14,627 bases of DNA from an uncultured Collinsella sp. Lineage in GTDB: Bacteria > Actinomycetota > Coriobacteriia > Coriobacteriales > Coriobacteriaceae. The stretch's first letter is position 1; each line of letters starts with the position of its first letter. The notes under the pieces were generated by a model that was given only the letters and a program-made list of their open reading frames with translations, made no database searches and was not told the origin of the DNA. Shown here piece after piece: positions 1-6,761 of the stretch. The stretch covers positions 1 through 14,627 of the forward strand of contig UQLC01000033.1 in the NCBI GenBank assembly GCA_900541795.1, in the 5' to 3' direction. A program made the translations under genes and the position numbers.

Positions 1-470
1 TTCCCACATTCATCCGTACATGTACGGATGAATGTGGGAGGTGTTCGGATGAAGTCGATAATCAAGGGGTCGATCCGCACCTCCCCGAAGGAGAGGGCGT
101 GCGAGCGCGGCCGGCGCTCACGGCGCAGATGGGCCGCGACCTTGGCGCGCAGCTCCGCGGCCCCGAAGGGCTTGCGGACGTAGTCGTCGGCGCCCAGGCC
201 GTAGCCGGCCACGGCGTCCTCCTCGGCCACGCGCGCGGTCAGGAAGACGATGGGCCCGTCGAAGTCCGGGCGGATCTGCCGCACGAGCTCGAAGCCGTCG
301 AGCCCCGGCATCATGACGTCGCAGAGCACGAGGTCGAAGCGCGAAAGGTCCATCCCCGGGACCGCCGTCGGGTCCGCCGCCTTGACGACCTCATGGCCGT
401 CGCGGCCGAGGACGCGCGCGAGCGCGTCGAGGATCGCCCGCTCATCATCCACTGCCAGTATCCTCGCCAT
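1..470 (-). pseudogene. OmpR/PhoB-type response regulator, truncated and fused to unrelated sequence
   Basis: Two-component response regulator, cytoplasmic, most likely controlling the upstream ABC operon. The ATG at 470 follows an AGGAGG ribosome site. The receiver domain (about residues 1-115) is complete: acidic pair DDE at 8-10, phospho-acceptor in LVLCDVMMPGLDG, Thr in FLTAR, and Lys in VRKPF. A DNA-binding domain starts with LSFGEVRID, but after this point (about position 68) the frame reads PLIIDFIRTPPTFIRT, unlike any winged helix, and runs into the edge palindrome without a stop. The effector domain is therefore missing and no histidine kinase follows. The gene starts 45 bp after the YxeA gene, in the usual order for such operons. 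It is either a true rearrangement or a misjoined contig end. Confidence 0.85.
2..39. repeat. 38-bp perfect palindrome at the window edge
   Basis: The two 19-base halves are exact reverse complements with no spacer; the right half begins TGTACGGATGAATGTGGGA. The palindrome lies inside the reading frame of the broken response regulator on the minus strand. It could be the tip of a mobile element, a replication or regulatory dyad, or a contig-end hairpin artefact. The sequence alone cannot decide between these. Confidence 0.9.
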
Positions 471-515
471 GTTCGACCTCCTGAAACTTCCGTCGGAATT
501 GTACTAGCGCCGCGC

Positions 516-917
516 TCAGCGGTCCAGAGCCCTGCGCGCAGCCGAGGGCGCCTCGGCCGCGTCGCACGCGCGGTAGCGCACGCCCGAGCCGCCGCGCGCC
601 TCGATCTCGAGCCAGCCCTCGCCGTCCGACTCCCGTCCGAAGAAGATGAGCTGGAGCTCTCGGACATTGCCCCTGTCGTCCGCCGCGTCCACCAGGTAGA
701 CGTAGTTCGCCCCCGCCCCGGTGGCGTCGGCGTAGGAGCTCGCGTGGCTGCCGGGCTCGGGCGCGGGCGCCCACATGGCGATCTCAGGGTTGGGCAGCAC
801 GCGGTCGGCGATTGAGTGCAGCGCCGACCTCCAGCCAGCGCCGAGCAGGGCATTCCCGCCCAGGACGAGCGCTGCGGAGAGGAGGACGAGCACGGCGGCG
901 AGCGGCTTCCTACGCAT
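516..917 (-). CDS. YxeA-like (DUF1093) secreted or membrane-anchored protein
   Basis: A 133-residue protein with a hydrophobic N-terminal segment at about 6-27 (AAVLVLLSAALVLGGNALL), suggesting a signal peptide or one membrane anchor. The rest has the YxeA/DUF1093 pattern: an aromatic YVYLVDA strand, then a charged stretch around RELQLIFF and a GEGWLEIEARGG strand ending near RYRA. Its ATG overlaps the stop of the upstream permease by 8 bp and has GGAGG just before it, so translation is probably coupled. In other Gram-positive bacteria, proteins of this family sit with peptide-resistance ABC transporters. The biochemical role is not known. This is the only gene of the operon that appears undamaged. 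Confidence 0.7.
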   Translation of the reverse strand: MRRKPLAAVLVLLSAALVLGGNALLGAGWRSALHSIADRVLPNPEIAMWAPAPEPGSHASSYADATGAGANYVYLVDAADDRGNVRELQLIFFGRESDGEGWLEIEARGGSGVRYRACDAAEAPSAARRALDR

Positions 918-1723
918 CTGCCCTCCCGTCCTCGAAGCGGCAGAACCAGGCGATAAGGACGGCGGCGGTTGCCAGGGTGAGCACGAGGCCAGCGAGCGCA
1001 GTCGTGAGGAGAGGGCCCGCCGCGCGTGCGGCGTCGATGAAGGCCTCCACCCCGAGCGACCCCAGGCGCGCGGGCCAGGCGAGCGGCACCCTGCTCAGGG
1101 GCGTCGCCAGGGCACCGGTGAGCTCGCCGGTCATGAGGCCGTGCGCAAGTCCTCCCACTGAGAAGAACGCGAGGAGCATTCCCGCCGCGCCGGCGCCGAT
1201 GGCGGCGTTGCGGCCGAGGCGCAGGGCCACGCCGAGCCCCAGCGCGTAGAGGGGCAGGCTGCCCAGCACGATGCCCGCCCAGGCGGCCGCAAGCGGAGCG
1301 GGCCCGAGCGGCAGGCGCCCGGCGACGGCGAGCACGGCCCCGAACACGCCGAGCGCCACGGCCAGCGCGCCCGCGCCGAGCGCCGCAAGGGCGAGTAGCT
1401 TCGCCGCGACGGCGCGCCCGCGCGAGGGGACCGCCGTGAGGTTGGCGAGGCGCCCGGCAGCGCGCTCCTCGTCCACGGCGAGCCCGCAGACGATGGCGGA
1501 CATAAGCGGCATGAGGGCGCCGAGGAACTGGGCGTAGGCGTCCATGCCCAGCGCCGGGTCCCATCGGGTCATGGAGAAGTACTCGCCGCAGGCAAGACCG
1601 GCTGCCAGGCCGCAGACGAGGTGCACCACTGCGAGCGGGGAGCGCGCCAGGCGCAGGGCCTCGGAGAGCAGGGCCAGAGAGAGTCATGCGTGGCGTCGGG
1701 TCGGAGAGTCGTGTCACGGCCAT
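910..1723 (-). pseudogene. ABC-2 permease, LanG/MutG type, frameshifted at a CT run
   Basis: Second membrane subunit of the peptide-immunity ABC transporter. About six hydrophobic segments are visible (for example LVCGLAAGLACGEYFS, LLALAALGAGALAVALG, AGIVLGSLPLYALGLGVAL, and a C-terminal LVLTLATAAVLIAWF). The natural start is the ATG at 1723, which overlaps the previous stop as TGATG after GAGGAGAGG. That frame goes wrong at the run AGAGAGAG (plus strand 1676-1683). Adding one CT unit gives a continuous protein of about 271 residues reading MTLSLALLSEALRLARSPLA across the joint. Without the repair, only a GTG at 1629 could open the long frame, and no good ribosome site is there. The cause is either slippage in the repeat or a sequencing error. 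Confidence 0.82.
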
Positions 1724-2490
1724 CACCTCTCCTCGGAGCGCGCGAACCAGGCCGCGCCCGCCGCCGTGAGCGCGGCGAACGCGAGCGCGCAGACCGCAAG
1801 GCCCGCCAGTGTAAGCATGCCGTCCGCCGCGAGCGCCCCGCCGAGCGCCATGTCCGCCGCGAGTGGCTCGCCGCTCGGCAGCACGGGGATGAAGCTCGTG
1901 GGGATGACCATGCTCGCCGACGGCGGAAAGAGCTGCGGCAGCGGCATCAGCGACCAGGCGAAACCACCCATGAGCTGCGCGGCGAGCGGGCAGAAGATGC
2001 CCGCGAGCATGCCGAGCCGCGCCGTGAGGAAGAGCCCTGCGGGGATCATCCACGCCGTGGTCACCGTGTTGGCGAGCGCGCAGAGGAGCATCGTGAACGT
2101 GCCCGCGGCCGTGAGGCCCTGCGAGGAGAACGCCGATCCCGCGAGGTAGATGCCGAAGACCACGAGGTTCGAGAGCGTGCAGAGCGCGAGGCATCCAGAG
2201 CGCCTTGGCCCACCAGGCGCGCCTAAGCGGGAAGCCCAGGCCCAGAAGCCCCCGCATCCGCGTGCGCGCGTCCGCCCGCGCGACGCACGCCACCACGAGC
2301 GAGAGAGCCACGGGCAGGAAGAGCGCGTACCAGTAGTTCCACGCGCTGAAGATCTGCACGCCCCGGTAGGGCATCGCGCCGAGCAGCGGCATCGGCAGTG
2401 CCATGAGCACGGCCAGGCGAACTGGTGCTGCGTGGCGCGACTTCAGGGCCTCGGCGCGCAGGCCCGCGAGCAGGCCGCCTTTCTCGCCCG

Positions 2491-2494
<4 letters not shown>
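1723..2494 (-). pseudogene. ABC-2 permease, LanE/MutE type, frameshifted by one base
   Basis: First membrane subunit of the transporter. Its ATG at 2494 overlaps the ATPase stop as ATGA, so the genes are translationally coupled. The N-terminal half reads LLAGLRAEALKSRHAAPVRL and then shows hydrophobic segments and NYWYALFLPVALSLVVACVA, typical of lantibiotic-immunity permeases. The frame breaks near 2190-2194. Removing one base from the GG at 2190-2191 joins RAWWAKALWM to LALCTLSNLVVFGIYLAG and yields about 256 residues, a normal length. The second half, ending FARSEER, has several more membrane segments. Sequence on both sides of the break is well conserved, so the lesion is recent or an error. 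Confidence 0.82.
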
Positions 2495-3217
<723 letters not shown>

Positions 3218-3238
3218 GGGCTTATCCTTTCTCTTCCG

Positions 3239-3271
3239 GGCGCGCGGGCCGAGTCGCCGTGCCCGCGCGCC
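3239..3271 (-). promoter_or_regulatory. GC-rich leader hairpin before the ABC operon
   Basis: A perfect 10-bp stem (GGCGCGCGGG with CCCGCGCGCC) and a 13-base loop lie about 20 bp upstream of the ATPase start, so it would be in the operon's 5' leader. No U-tract follows. It could affect mRNA stability or translation; it could also be the end of something older. Confidence 0.5.
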
Positions 3272-3309
3272 TTACCTTTCGGGTTCAACATCCATGGTGG
3301 GGCGCGTTT

Positions 3310-3326
3310 CTAACGAAGCTGTAACG
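3310..3326 (-). promoter_or_regulatory. Candidate OmpR-type response-regulator box
   Basis: Read on the minus strand, CGTTAC and CGTTAG form a direct repeat with an 11-base period. This is the layout that OmpR/PhoB-type regulators bind. It lies about 95 bp upstream of the ATPase start, where an activator of the ABC operon would sit. I could not find a convincing -10 element at a fixed distance downstream. The regulator encoded at the end of the same operon is the obvious candidate, but it has lost its DNA-binding domain in this window. Confidence 0.45.
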
Positions 3327-3383
3327 GCCGTTGGGCTCTTTTGGCGCCAGCCCTTCTCGACCCGTACGCCACTCATGGTATGT

Positions 3384-3395
3384 TTATCGCGATAA
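3384..3395. promoter_or_regulatory. Palindromic operator candidate before the TetR fragment
   Basis: TTATCGCGATAA is a perfect 12-bp palindrome 18 bp upstream of the GTG start of the TetR fragment, in the divergent region between it and the ABC operon. Its position suggests the old autoregulatory operator of that TetR gene. Confidence 0.45.
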
Positions 3396-3412
3396 CAAGG
3401 ACGGAGGTGCTC

Positions 3413-3514
3413 GTGGCACGCAATAAGTACCCGGAGGAGACGGTCGAGAAGATTCTCGACGTTGCCGAGCGGCTCCTCGTGGAGCGCGGCTACGAGCACA
3501 CCACGATGATCTGA
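3413..3514 (+). pseudogene. TetR-family regulator, N-terminal fragment
   Basis: A GTG start preceded by GGAGG opens a 33-residue frame beginning ARNKYPEETVEKILDVAE and ending LLVERGYEHTTMI. This is the first helix and the start of the helix-turn-helix of a TetR repressor. The recognition helix and the whole ligand domain are absent. At about 3510 the sequence switches to a type I restriction HsdS fragment in another frame. The start, ribosome site and upstream palindrome are intact, so the gene was broken by a rearrangement rather than slow decay. Confidence 0.8.
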
Positions 3515-3695
3515 AGAGCAATACGCTAAATCGAAAAAGGTAATCGAAGCCGCGCCTGTGGACTTATCGAGGGTCGAGATTCCCGCCCCATCCATCGGCA
3601 CCCAGCAGAAGGTCGTCGACATCCTCGATCGCTTCGGCACCCTAACCAAATCGCTCACCGACGGTAGGATAAACCCCCATGAATATATGAATTGA
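3510..3695 (+). pseudogene. Type I restriction specificity subunit (HsdS), C-terminal fragment
   Basis: An open frame without a start reads EEQYAKSKKVIEAAPVDLSR, then VEIPAPSIGTQQKVVDILDR and FGTLTKSLTDG. The pattern IPxPSIxxQxxVVDILDRF is the hallmark end of a target-recognition domain and the following long helix in HsdS. About 60 residues remain, ending with TGA at 3693. No HsdM or HsdR is nearby. HsdS genes in gut bacteria are often shuffled by site-specific recombinases, so this piece may be a by-product of such shuffling joined to the broken TetR gene; that is inference. Confidence 0.75.
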
Positions 3696-3703
3696 CCTGC
3701 TGA

Positions 3704-3721
3704 CTCCAATGAAGATTGGAG
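3704..3721. repeat. Short perfect hairpin after the HsdS fragment
   Basis: CTCCAAT and ATTGGAG form a 7-bp stem around a GAAG loop, 9 bp after the HsdS stop. There is no T-tract, so a simple terminator is unlikely. Confidence 0.4.
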
Positions 3722-3775
3722 GGTAACTGCCAGGGGTGACGGCCCAGCGAGTGTTATTTTGCGAGCTAGGCGCAT

Positions 3776-3800
3776 CGAAAGCGACCTTTCGTGGTATAAA
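3776..3800 (+). promoter_or_regulatory. Extended -10 promoter with overlapping dyad for the toxin locus
   Basis: TGGTATAAA (-10 hexamer TATAAA at 3795-3800) is a good extended -10. The -35 position is poor and is overlapped by a 6-bp inverted repeat, CGAAAG (3776-3781) and CTTTCG (3786-3791). Transcription would start near 3807 and give a leader of about 145 bases before the toxin start codon. Confidence 0.45.
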
Positions 3801-3805
3801 CTACT

Positions 3806-3925
3806 TGCCGGAAGCCGCGGCTTTCAGAGTACGGCTTACGTGTACGTTTAACCTCCGTGGGCGACGGGGTGCCGCAAGGCGTAGAATATCGCCCACCTGT
3901 AGGGGCCTGCAGCGATGCGGGCCCC
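3806..3925 (+). ncRNA. Structured leader, possible type III antitoxin RNA
   Basis: Between the promoter and the toxin gene lie several strong foldable elements: the palindrome AAGCCGCGGCTT, an 8-bp stem GTGGGCGA (3857-3864) with TCGCCCAC (3889-3896) enclosing a GCC-GCAA-GGC tetraloop hairpin, and a 9-bp stem (3902-3910 with 3917-3925, one G-U pair) just before the ribosome site. The segments from 3806 (TGCCGGAAG...) and 3870 (TGCCGCAAG...) look like two diverged copies, sharing AGA.TA and AC.TGTA further on. Type III antitoxins are tandem RNA repeats followed by a leaky terminator before the toxin. This fits in position, but the repeats are weak and I would not insist on them. Confidence 0.3.
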
Positions 3926-3950
3926 GCTTCGTATGAAGGGGGCGCAACCG

Positions 3951-4400
3951 ATGAAGATCGTATCCATCTCCCAGGACTTCTTCGATCTCGTCGAGGGCGA
4001 CCGCGAGCTCATGCTTAAGCACAATCGTCCCTGCATCGTGGTGGTGAGGCTGCGTTTCCGCGGGAAGCGCAGGGACTTTGCCGTGCCGCTGCGTTCCAAC
4101 ATCGCCCCTAACGTGCCCAAAGACCAGTACTTTGCGTTGCCACCCCGCCCCACGACGCGCCCCGGCTGCCGCCACGGCATCCACTACATCAAGATGTTCC
4201 CCATAACCAAGGCCTACCAGCGCCGCTTCAGGACCGAGGGCTCGGCCTACTACGAGACGCTCCAGCGCATCATCGATGGCAACACCAAGCGCATTGTCTC
4301 CGAGTGCCAGGCGTACCTCGACCGCTACGAGCGCGAGGAAAGGCCTCGCTTTGCCGTCGACATCGACCGCATCGTGGGGCTGCTGGAGGGCGAGAAGTAG
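3951..4400 (+). CDS. ToxN/AbiQ-like toxin (probable type III toxin-antitoxin endoribonuclease)
   Basis: A 149-residue basic protein. I chose the ATG at 3951 because AAGGGGG precedes it and the conserved sequence MKIVSISQDFFD starts there; the extra upstream residues overlap the leader hairpin. The core has RDFAVPLRSNI at about 41-51, then VPKDQYFALPPR and GIHYIKMFP, and ends in an RFAVDIDRIV helix. The strand-plus-FAVPLRS motif is what ToxN/AbiQ/TenpN endoribonucleases share, and AbiQ-like proteins act in phage abortive infection. The family call is from memory of motifs and remains moderate. It is a single-gene unit with its own promoter, structured leader and terminator, inserted among broken genes, as expected of a mobile defence module. 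Confidence 0.55.
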   Translation: MKIVSISQDFFDLVEGDRELMLKHNRPCIVVVRLRFRGKRRDFAVPLRSNIAPNVPKDQYFALPPRPTTRPGCRHGIHYIKMFPITKAYQRRFRTEGSAYYETLQRIIDGNTKRIVSECQAYLDRYEREERPRFAVDIDRIVGLLEGEK

Positions 4401-4424
4401 GGCACCTCGGCTCAGTCACGAGCC

Positions 4425-4447
4425 ATGCGGAGTCGCTCCGCATTTTT
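4425..4447 (+). terminator. Rho-independent terminator after the toxin gene
   Basis: The 8-bp perfect stem ATGCGGAG/CTCCGCAT has a three-base loop and is followed directly by TTTT, 25 bp past the toxin stop. Confidence 0.85.
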
Positions 4448-4542
4448 GAACGCCGCTTGTGCGTCCCAAATACTTGAGAAACAAGCTGTGAAGTGCGGTG
4501 GCGCGCCCGTGCCCGTGCATAGCCGTCACCATCAGCGTCTAC

Positions 4543-4574
4543 GCGGCGTCGGCTTCAAGTGGAACTGACGCCGC
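4543..4574 (-). terminator. Hairpin downstream of the DUF2992 gene
   Basis: GCGGCGTC and GACGCCGC form a perfect 8-bp stem with a 16-base loop, 35 bp after the stop of the minus-strand DUF2992 gene. No U-run follows, so it may be an mRNA 3' stabiliser rather than an intrinsic terminator. Nothing else stands out between 4448 and 4608. Confidence 0.35.
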
Positions 4575-4608
4575 TGCTGTATATGGTTTGCCTTGCTGCG
4601 AATGGCGA

Positions 4609-5011
4609 TCAATGCCCGCGATGCTTCTGCTTGCGCTTCAACTTTCGCTGCTCGAAGCGCGTCTCCGCCTCATCCGCGCGACGCTGACTTCTTGCTTGAG
4701 CCGACTCCCGCTTCATCGCTTCCCGCTGTGCCGCGAGCGCCTGTTGTGCCTTGGTGCTCACCGCGGGCCGTTTAAGGGCTTTCGCTGCCTCGCGAGCGCG
4801 CCGCTTGGGGTTCTTCGCGGGCTTGCTCGCCTCGGTCGAATCGTGACCGAAGAACGAGAGCTTCGCCCATTTGCTGGCAACGAATCGCAGGATCTCCTCA
4901 TTGGACGGTTCTGCGCCGAAGACGATGCGGGCGGCGCCGTATCTGCCGTCCTCGACATGCTCCGCCAGCCCGACCCAAAATTGGCCGTCGTGATATGACG
5001 ATGAGCAGCAA
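4609..5011 (-). pseudogene. YjdF-family protein (DUF2992), damaged 5' end
   Basis: The conserved body is clear: YHDGQFWVGLAEHVEDGRYG, ARIVFGAEPSNEEILRF, a lysine/arginine-rich NPKRRAREA segment, TKAQQAL, and the terminal KRKQKHRGH. DUF2992 proteins are about 140 residues, end the same way and have a strongly charged helical C-terminal half. The function is unknown; in Bacillus the gene yjdF is controlled by an azaaromatic-sensing riboswitch, and I see no such element here. In the frame of the body there is no usable start codon before 5100. Dropping one base near 4994-4996 gives TTG at 5011 and the sequence LLLIVYHDGQFWVG, about 133 residues. So this is probably a one-base frameshift, real or erroneous. 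The gene lies 24 bp after the PH-domain gene and may be cotranscribed. Confidence 0.75.
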
Positions 5012-5035
5012 GTCGCTGATAGCCGCCCTGCGAAG

Positions 5036-5497
5036 CTAGTTGCCTTGTTCGCAGTCGGGCCGCAGGCCGCACCTACGCTCGAGCTCTGCCACGAGGGCAT
5101 CGTTGTCGGTCACCGAGACGATGGCGTCGCCGTCGTAGGGCGCCTTGATATAGACGCGGTCGAGCGAATTGGCCGTCCCCGCCCAGAGCGTCCTGGTGCG
5201 CCGAACGCCCCGCACGTGGGCGTAGGGTATCACCGAACGCATCCCAGCATACACGACGACGAGGCGGTCGCCGTAGAGCTCGAGGCGGTTGCTGCGGACG
5301 GGAAGGGCGGCCAGGGCCACGAGGGCCGGGACGGGCAGCAGCGCGAGCCAGCCCCATAGGAGCGCGGGACTCGAGCTCAGGAAACACGCGATACACGCCG
5401 CGGATAAACCGCCCGCCACAATCACCATGGCCGCTATGAACCACGGGTCTGTCCTGCCGGGAAACACCCGCTCCGGACGCTCGCCCTTCTCACCCAT
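5036..5497 (-). CDS. Small membrane protein with bacterial PH domain (bPH_4-like)
   Basis: 153 residues. Two hydrophobic hairpin segments (about 19-40 and 45-66) are followed by a beta-rich domain: RLELYGDRLVVVYAG, the joint SVIPYAHVRGVRR, and the hallmark ANSLDRVYIKAP then DNDALVAELERRC. This layout is that of the bPH_4 (DUF1200) membrane proteins, whose function is unknown. The ATG at 5497 follows GGGAGG; longer versions in the same frame run through non-coding-looking sequence and are rejected. Upstream sits a remnant of an ArsR-type repressor whose frame overlaps this start. Such ArsR plus small membrane protein pairs recall the SdpR/SdpI autoregulatory unit, but SdpI itself is not present. 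Confidence 0.7.
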   Translation of the reverse strand: MGEKGERPERVFPGRTDPWFIAAMVIVAGGLSAACIACFLSSSPALLWGWLALLPVPALVALAALPVRSNRLELYGDRLVVVYAGMRSVIPYAHVRGVRRTRTLWAGTANSLDRVYIKAPYDGDAIVSVTDNDALVAELERRCGLRPDCEQGN

Positions 5498-5570
5498 TAC
5501 GGCCTCCCTCCCGACGCCCTCCCTGGCGGAGCGTGGGGCCGGAGAGTGCCTTGAACCCGTCGCCGACCAT
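5490..5570 (-). pseudogene. ArsR/SdpR-like regulator, N-terminal vestige
   Basis: A short 26-residue frame starts at an ATG with a good GGAGGGCG ribosome site. Its first 15 residues, MVGDGFKALSGPTLR, match the first helix of ArsR/SdpR repressors, which usually read FKALSDPTRRxIL. After this the sequence becomes glycine/arginine-rich and stops inside the PH gene start. Most of the regulator has been lost by an internal deletion while its translation signal remains. It could now act as a coupled leader for the PH gene. Confidence 0.5.
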
Positions 5571-5611
5571 CTCGCCCTCCGTTCTGTGGGTCTTCTGTAG
5601 TGGTGTGTACC

Positions 5612-5645
5612 CCCGACTGTTCGACGGATGTCGTACGATTGAACG
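5612..5645 (-). promoter_or_regulatory. Repeated GTTC/GAAC half-sites upstream of the ArsR vestige
   Basis: An imperfect dyad, GTTCGAC near 5619 and GATTGAAC ending near 5644, lies about 50-75 bp upstream of the vestige's ATG, with a further TTCGAA at 5649-5654. This is where an ArsR/SdpR operator would be expected. No convincing -35/-10 pair could be fixed. Confidence 0.3.
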
Positions 5646-5787
5646 TTTTTCGAACTGTTTTTTAAGATGGGTGCGGCAGGATCGAGCAGATTGTTCGCGC
5701 GAGAGGCTCCCCGCCGCCGCGCCCGGTCTCGGGTTCGATGCATCGACATCCGTCTCAGGTGGTGTCTCCGCTGCGCGACATTGCAGG

Positions 5788-5829
5788 GGGCAAAGTCGAG
5801 ATGCCATGGGGCGCGCCGAGGCTTTGCCC
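5788..5829. repeat. 8-bp inverted repeat in gene-poor region
   Basis: GGGCAAAG and CTTTGCCC are exact complements enclosing 26 GC-rich bases. It lies in the 5655-5890 stretch, where I see no gene on either strand. Its role is unknown. Confidence 0.4.
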
Positions 5830-5890
5830 GCGGGGCGAAGATTCTAGGGGTCCGACGTGGCCCAGAGGGGAGACGGACATGTAAGCACTT

Positions 5891-6286
5891 ATGACCGAGG
5901 AGCTGGCCGAGTGCCTGCCGCCGCTGTACGCGACCGAGGGAGGGGCGCTCGCCCTCGACCTCGCAAGCCCGGAAGGCGAGGGCTACCTTGACCTTTGGTG
6001 CTCGCTCACCATCAACCTCTCGGGCGGCCCCTTCGCCTCCACGTGGCTCATTCACGCTTGTGCCCGGCATCATGGACATGGGCGTCGCTAAGTCGCCCAC
6101 TGTGGCGCAAGCCCCTGTCGGCTCAACGTTCGACGAGATAAACCGCATGTTCTCAAAGCTCGGCTTTATCGATTACAATTCACGCCTCGCGCAAGGGCCG
6201 TTCTACTCCCCAAACCTAATCTGCCTGTCGCACGTCTCGAGGCGGCGGGGCGGCGCCTTCTCGCGTGAGTCGATTCCCGTTTTACT
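5891..6286 (+). other. Unrecognised coding remnant
   Basis: A frame from the ATG at 5891 reads MTEELAECLPPLYATEG and continues to a stop at 6091. Its first 17 residues recall the start of DUF2958 proteins (LPPLYATEG), but the rest does not. A second frame from about 6071 reads STFDEINRMFSKLGFIDYN and continues into the inverted repeats. Codon use is protein-like in both, so they may be one gene with a frameshift, or two fragments. I do not recognise the second piece and assign no function. Confidence 0.3.
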
Positions 6287-6289
6287 GAT

Positions 6290-6323
6290 GCGTCCCAACA
6301 TGCCCTTACGCATGTTGGGACGC
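6290..6323. repeat. 14-bp perfect inverted repeat
   Basis: GCGTCCCAACATGC and GCATGTTGGGACGC pair perfectly with a six-base loop. No T-tract follows immediately. The ten bases TGCGTCCCAA recur at 4460-4469, and ACGCCGCTT flanks both sites (4450-4458 and 6320-6328), so this may be part of a dispersed repeat. Confidence 0.7.
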
Positions 6324-6326
6324 CGC

Positions 6327-6360
6327 TTTCGAAACTTCAAAACCATTCGGTTTTCGAAAC
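6327..6360. repeat. Repeated TTTCGAAA blocks around a small hairpin
   Basis: TTTCGAAAC occurs at 6327-6335 and 6352-6360, flanking the stem AAAACC/GGTTTT with an ATTC loop. Together with the neighbouring repeats it marks a structured, non-coding, AT-richer island. Confidence 0.45.
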
Positions 6361-6384
6361 TGAGTGGGAATAAGTTATCGGTAC

Positions 6385-6409
6385 GCTTTTTTATAAAATG
6401 TAAAAAAGC
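6385..6409. terminator. AT-rich hairpin, possible bidirectional terminator
   Basis: GCTTTTTT and AAAAAAGC form an 8-bp stem with a nine-base loop. The T-run belongs to the stem, so termination would be weak. It overlaps the start of the next repeat pair. Confidence 0.4.
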
Positions 6410-6451
6410 ACCCCCATAACTGATGAAATGGACGCTGAGAAAAAGGGGTGC
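6408..6451. repeat. GCACCCC...GGGGTGC inverted repeat
   Basis: A 7-bp perfect inverted repeat (6408-6414 with 6445-6451) encloses 30 bases directly before the broken ATPase fragment. It could be a scar of element insertion. Confidence 0.4.
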
Positions 6452-6470
6452 ATCTTGCGTATATACCGAC

Positions 6471-6761
6471 GTGAAGATCTACCTCTATCTTGCATCGCGC
6501 GGGTACGAACTTTCTGTGGGCCGTATTGGGAAGCTCGAGTGTGACTTCATCGCTCGTAGGCGCAATGCTTACGCCTATATCTAGGTCTCTATGTCGATTG
6601 CCGACAGAGGCGTCGAGGAGCGCGAGTACAGGCCGTTCGGCCACATCAGGGATGGGTATCCGCGTTACTTGTTCACGCTTGATCCTCTATTGCAGGAGAG
6701 GGATGGCGTCAGGCACCTTAACATGGCGTCGTTTATGCAAGATGGCGGTGATCTTATTTGA
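6471..6761 (+). pseudogene. DUF4143 ATPase, C-terminal fragment with internal stop
   Basis: The frame from about 6471 reads KIYLYLASRGYELSVGRIG, KLECDFIARRRNAYAYI, then TAG, then VSMSIADRGVEEREYRPFGH and a tail ending MASFMQDGGDLI. This is the end of an AAA/DUF4143 protein, where the family normally has YIQVSYSIAD; the TAG at 6582-6584 stands exactly at the Gln, so a C-to-T change in CAG explains it. The ATPase core is missing and no ribosome site precedes the fragment. A different, intact family member is at the right end of the window. Confidence 0.85.

Noticed and set aside
3272..3775. Minus-strand frame opposite the TetR/HsdS fragments
   Set aside because: No recognisable motif or ribosome site, and it is antisense to clear TetR and HsdS sequence.
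3696..3950. Clear tandem repeats of a type III antitoxin RNA
   Set aside because: Only two diverged copies can be aligned by eye; listed as a low-confidence ncRNA rather than a repeat array.
5036..6148. A 370-residue version of the PH-domain protein
   Set aside because: The extra N-terminal part is Arg-rich, has no family likeness, and the internal ATG at 5497 has a good ribosome site.
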